A stretch of DNA of 64,000 nucleotides from Lachnospiraceae bacterium KM106-2 (GTDB lineage: Bacteria; Bacillota; Clostridia; Lachnospirales; Lachnospiraceae): positions 620,001 through 684,000 of the forward strand of contig AP018794.1 of assembly GCA_009731425.1 (NCBI GenBank). Direction: 5' to 3'. A program made the translations under genes and the position numbers. Within the stretch, counting starts at the first letter, position 1. Every line of letters starts with the position of its first letter. Below are positions 62,341 to 64,000 of the stretch, in pieces. Below the pieces are notes generated by a model. That model did not search any database. It saw only the letters and a program-made list of their open reading frames with translations, and had not been told where the DNA came from.

Positions 62341-62359
62341 AGATTGAGGAGGATGCGGT

Positions 62360-63049
62360 ATGAACAGATTAAAAGTCAATATTGAAGAGATAGTGAAAGA
62401 AATGTTTCCAAAAGCATTAATCAAGGATTTACAGGAAGATGAACGAATATGCCCAACGTGTAAGGGACTAGGAATTGTTATTGTAAACAATGAGTATGGA
62501 ATCAAAGGAGATAAGTCGCAAGAAGCTAGAAAAAGTCGTTTCCCATATAGACATCAATCGTTTACATTTTGCCCAACTTGCTATAACGGAGTACAAAGCG
62601 TTTGTAAATATTGTGGGGAGCCTATTCCTATAGGATGGATTAACAAATGTTCATGTTCCGGATATAAGAACGAACAAGCAGAGAAAGAACGCAAGAAATG
62701 GAATGAAACTCTTTCCAAAGCAGTACAGGTGAAAGAAGAAGATGTTGAAAATATGCTTTATTGTGTAGAAACAGATGATTTTTACATGGATGTTGATGAT
62801 TTTTTAGAACAGTGGGAATGCAATCATTACGAGGATGAAGAAAAGCCAATTAGATTATGGGTTACATCGAAAGAAGAAATGAGTATTACTGCATCTGATG
62901 TAATAGAAAATGCTTGTGACGGTTTACATGATGATGCAGCCGATAATTGCGATTATAAATCGCTACAAAAGATATTAGATGATTGGTGCAAGGAACAGAC
63001 AGGAACCACTACATATTATCCATGCTATAAAGAGTACGTGTTAATTTAG
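62360..63049 (+). CDS. Zinc-binding phage protein
   Basis: 229 residues. A Cys-rich block (about 34-105) with four pairs: CPTCKG, FCPTCYN, CKYCGEP, and CSCSGY, laid out like a DnaJ-type or rubredoxin-like zinc domain. The C-terminal half is acidic. Possibly a DNA-binding or folding helper. Start ATG 9 bases after GGAGG. Confidence 0.65.
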   Translation: MNRLKVNIEEIVKEMFPKALIKDLQEDERICPTCKGLGIVIVNNEYGIKGDKSQEARKSRFPYRHQSFTFCPTCYNGVQSVCKYCGEPIPIGWINKCSCSGYKNEQAEKERKKWNETLSKAVQVKEEDVENMLYCVETDDFYMDVDDFLEQWECNHYEDEEKPIRLWVTSKEEMSITASDVIENACDGLHDDAADNCDYKSLQKILDDWCKEQTGTTTYYPCYKEYVLI

Positions 63050-63067
63050 TTAAGGAAGTGAGGATAA

Positions 63068-63385
63068 ATGAGTAAGGAACAATCTTGTAACACCTGCCTA
63101 CATTGTGACAAGAGCAACCGTTTTGAGTGCGACAATGGATTACTACATAGTTACGGATGTGATGTAGCCGAACAAGGTCACACACCTTGGGTACGGAAAG
63201 ATAAAACCTACGATGACTACGAATGCGGTCTACATTTAAGCCATACAGGCAGTTTGAACCAAGATACGGTAAATTCTAAGAGCGATGATTCAGAAAGCCT
63301 TAAATCCGAGATTACGGACGATAGAAAGCCAATCAGCAAAGTTAATCAGTTGGACGGGCAGACAGATATTTTTGATTTTATTTAG
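63068..63385 (+). CDS. Cys-rich hypothetical phage protein
   Basis: 105 residues. CNTCLHCDKSNRFECDNG and YECGLHLSH contribute seven Cys in the first 60 residues, probably binding metal. The C-terminal third is disordered and acidic, ending QTDIFDFI, a tail that looks like a sliding-clamp- or helicase-binding peptide (Qx2[L/I]xF-type). Function unknown. Confidence 0.65.
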   Translation: MSKEQSCNTCLHCDKSNRFECDNGLLHSYGCDVAEQGHTPWVRKDKTYDDYECGLHLSHTGSLNQDTVNSKSDDSESLKSEITDDRKPISKVNQLDGQTDIFDFI

Positions 63386-63396
63386 GAGGGGAAAGG

Positions 63397-64000
63397 ATGA
63401 AAACAGAGTTATTCAACGATAATTTCCAAAACTTTAAAAGGTACGGAATACCAAAGGCACAGCTTGTAATTGCTGATATACCATATAACATCGGAAATAA
63501 CTTCTACGGATCAAATCCAATGTGGTATGTAGGAGGAGATAATAGAAACGGAGAAAGCAAATTGGCAAAGAAAGCAGCATTTAATACAGATTTTAATTTT
63601 AACATTGCTGAATACTTCCACTTTTGCAATCGACTACTTAAGAAAGAACCAGAGAAGAGTAATGGACGTGGTAAATCTTCTGATGCGCCTTGCATGATTG
63701 TGTTTTGCGCATTTGAGCAGATACAAACTGTAATTAAGTATGCGGAAGAATACGGATTTAAGCACAACATTCCACTTGTATTCTGTAAAAACTATAGTCC
63801 ACAGGTGTTAAAAGCAAATATGAGGATATGCGGTGCTACAGAATACGCATTAGTGCTTTACAGAAACAAGTTACCTAAGTTTAGAAATAACGGTCACATG
63901 GTTTTTAATTGGTTCGAGTGGAAAAGAGATAGTCAAAAAGAATATCCAAAGATTCATCCGGCACAAAAGCCAGTAAGCGTATTAAAAAAGCTGATCGAAA
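63397..64000 (+). CDS. DNA methyltransferase (partial, runs off the window)
   Basis: 201 codons visible. LVIADIPYNIGNNFYG holds motif IV as DIPY rather than the common DPPY; near the end, HPAQKPVSVLKKLI is the conserved HPxxKP block of N6-adenine/N4-cytosine methyltransferases. ATG 7 bases after GGAGGGG. A phage-encoded enzyme of this type can protect phage DNA from host restriction or mark replication. The end lies beyond the window. Confidence 0.85.
   Translation, partial: MKTELFNDNFQNFKRYGIPKAQLVIADIPYNIGNNFYGSNPMWYVGGDNRNGESKLAKKAAFNTDFNFNIAEYFHFCNRLLKKEPEKSNGRGKSSDAPCMIVFCAFEQIQTVIKYAEEYGFKHNIPLVFCKNYSPQVLKANMRICGATEYALVLYRNKLPKFRNNGHMVFNWFEWKRDSQKEYPKIHPAQKPVSVLKKLIE

Larger units (their letters stand above)
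53951..64000. mobile_element. Prophage, left part (integrated at ssrA)
   Basis: Integrase, peptidase and repressor genes on the minus strand, a control region, and rightward excisionase, antirepressor, replication and methyltransferase genes form a typical temperate phage early region. No structural genes appear before the window ends, so completeness is unknown. Confidence 0.9.

Noticed and set aside
1..64000. CRISPR arrays and tRNA/rRNA genes
   Set aside because: No regularly spaced direct repeats were seen, and no tRNA or rRNA-like sequence apart from the tmRNA.

Overview
The window is low-GC DNA (roughly one third G+C by eye) from an endospore-forming member of the Clostridia, most likely a Lachnospiraceae relative. 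Evidence: the tail of the spoIIIA operon, spoIVB, spo0A, both dipicolinate synthase genes, strong AGGAGG ribosome sites throughout, and a clostridial-type gene order. The family-level placement is inference.

Bases 1-10000 are a conserved chromosomal block: spoIIIAE(end)-AF-AG-AH, an Asp23 protein, nusB, xseA, xseB, ispA, dxs, tlyA, nadK, argR. In many Clostridia argR is followed directly by recN-spoIVB-spo0A. Here recN comes only at 36.7 kb, so about 26.7 kb lies between them. That stretch holds yebC, a 9.2-kb integrated element (about 10.7-19.9 kb), a mixed accessory stretch (GNAT enzymes, LRR protein, CDP-alcohol phosphatidyltransferase, CPBP protease, lipoproteins, TetR/HXXEE pair, nucleotidyltransferase, decayed genes), dpaA-dpaB and a 1303-residue Ig-like surface protein.

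The 9.2-kb element sits in the 3' end of yebC. A tyrosine recombinase gene follows yebC directly, and a second, diverged 132-bp copy of the yebC 3' end, still followed by a strong terminator, marks the other border. The cargo is a HEPN-motif protein, a serine recombinase, an SF2 (DEAH) helicase with an unusual Walker A, and a three-gene cassette (unknown protein, DUF5677-like protein, DUF3800 protein). It looks like a small defence-type island and is the best candidate here for an undescribed system. A 59-nt nested-hairpin RNA motif lies directly upstream of the recombinase start and recurs at 25.8 kb.

Bases 36.7-53.9 kb return to core genes: recN, spoIVB, spo0A, glgA, two small helical proteins, a Na/Pi-cotransporter family protein, the glycolytic run gap-pgk-tpiA-gpmI with hairpins between genes, secG, rnr, smpB and ssrA (tmRNA).

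From 53.95 kb to the window end is the left part of a prophage integrated at the 3' end of ssrA. It has an integrase, an ImmA-type peptidase and a repressor on the minus strand. A control region with repeated TACTTAA motifs follows, then rightward early genes: excisionase, HTH protein, antirepressor, small proteins, AbrB-like regulator, replication initiator, DnaC-like loader, zinc proteins and a DNA methyltransferase cut by the window edge. Its right end is outside the window.
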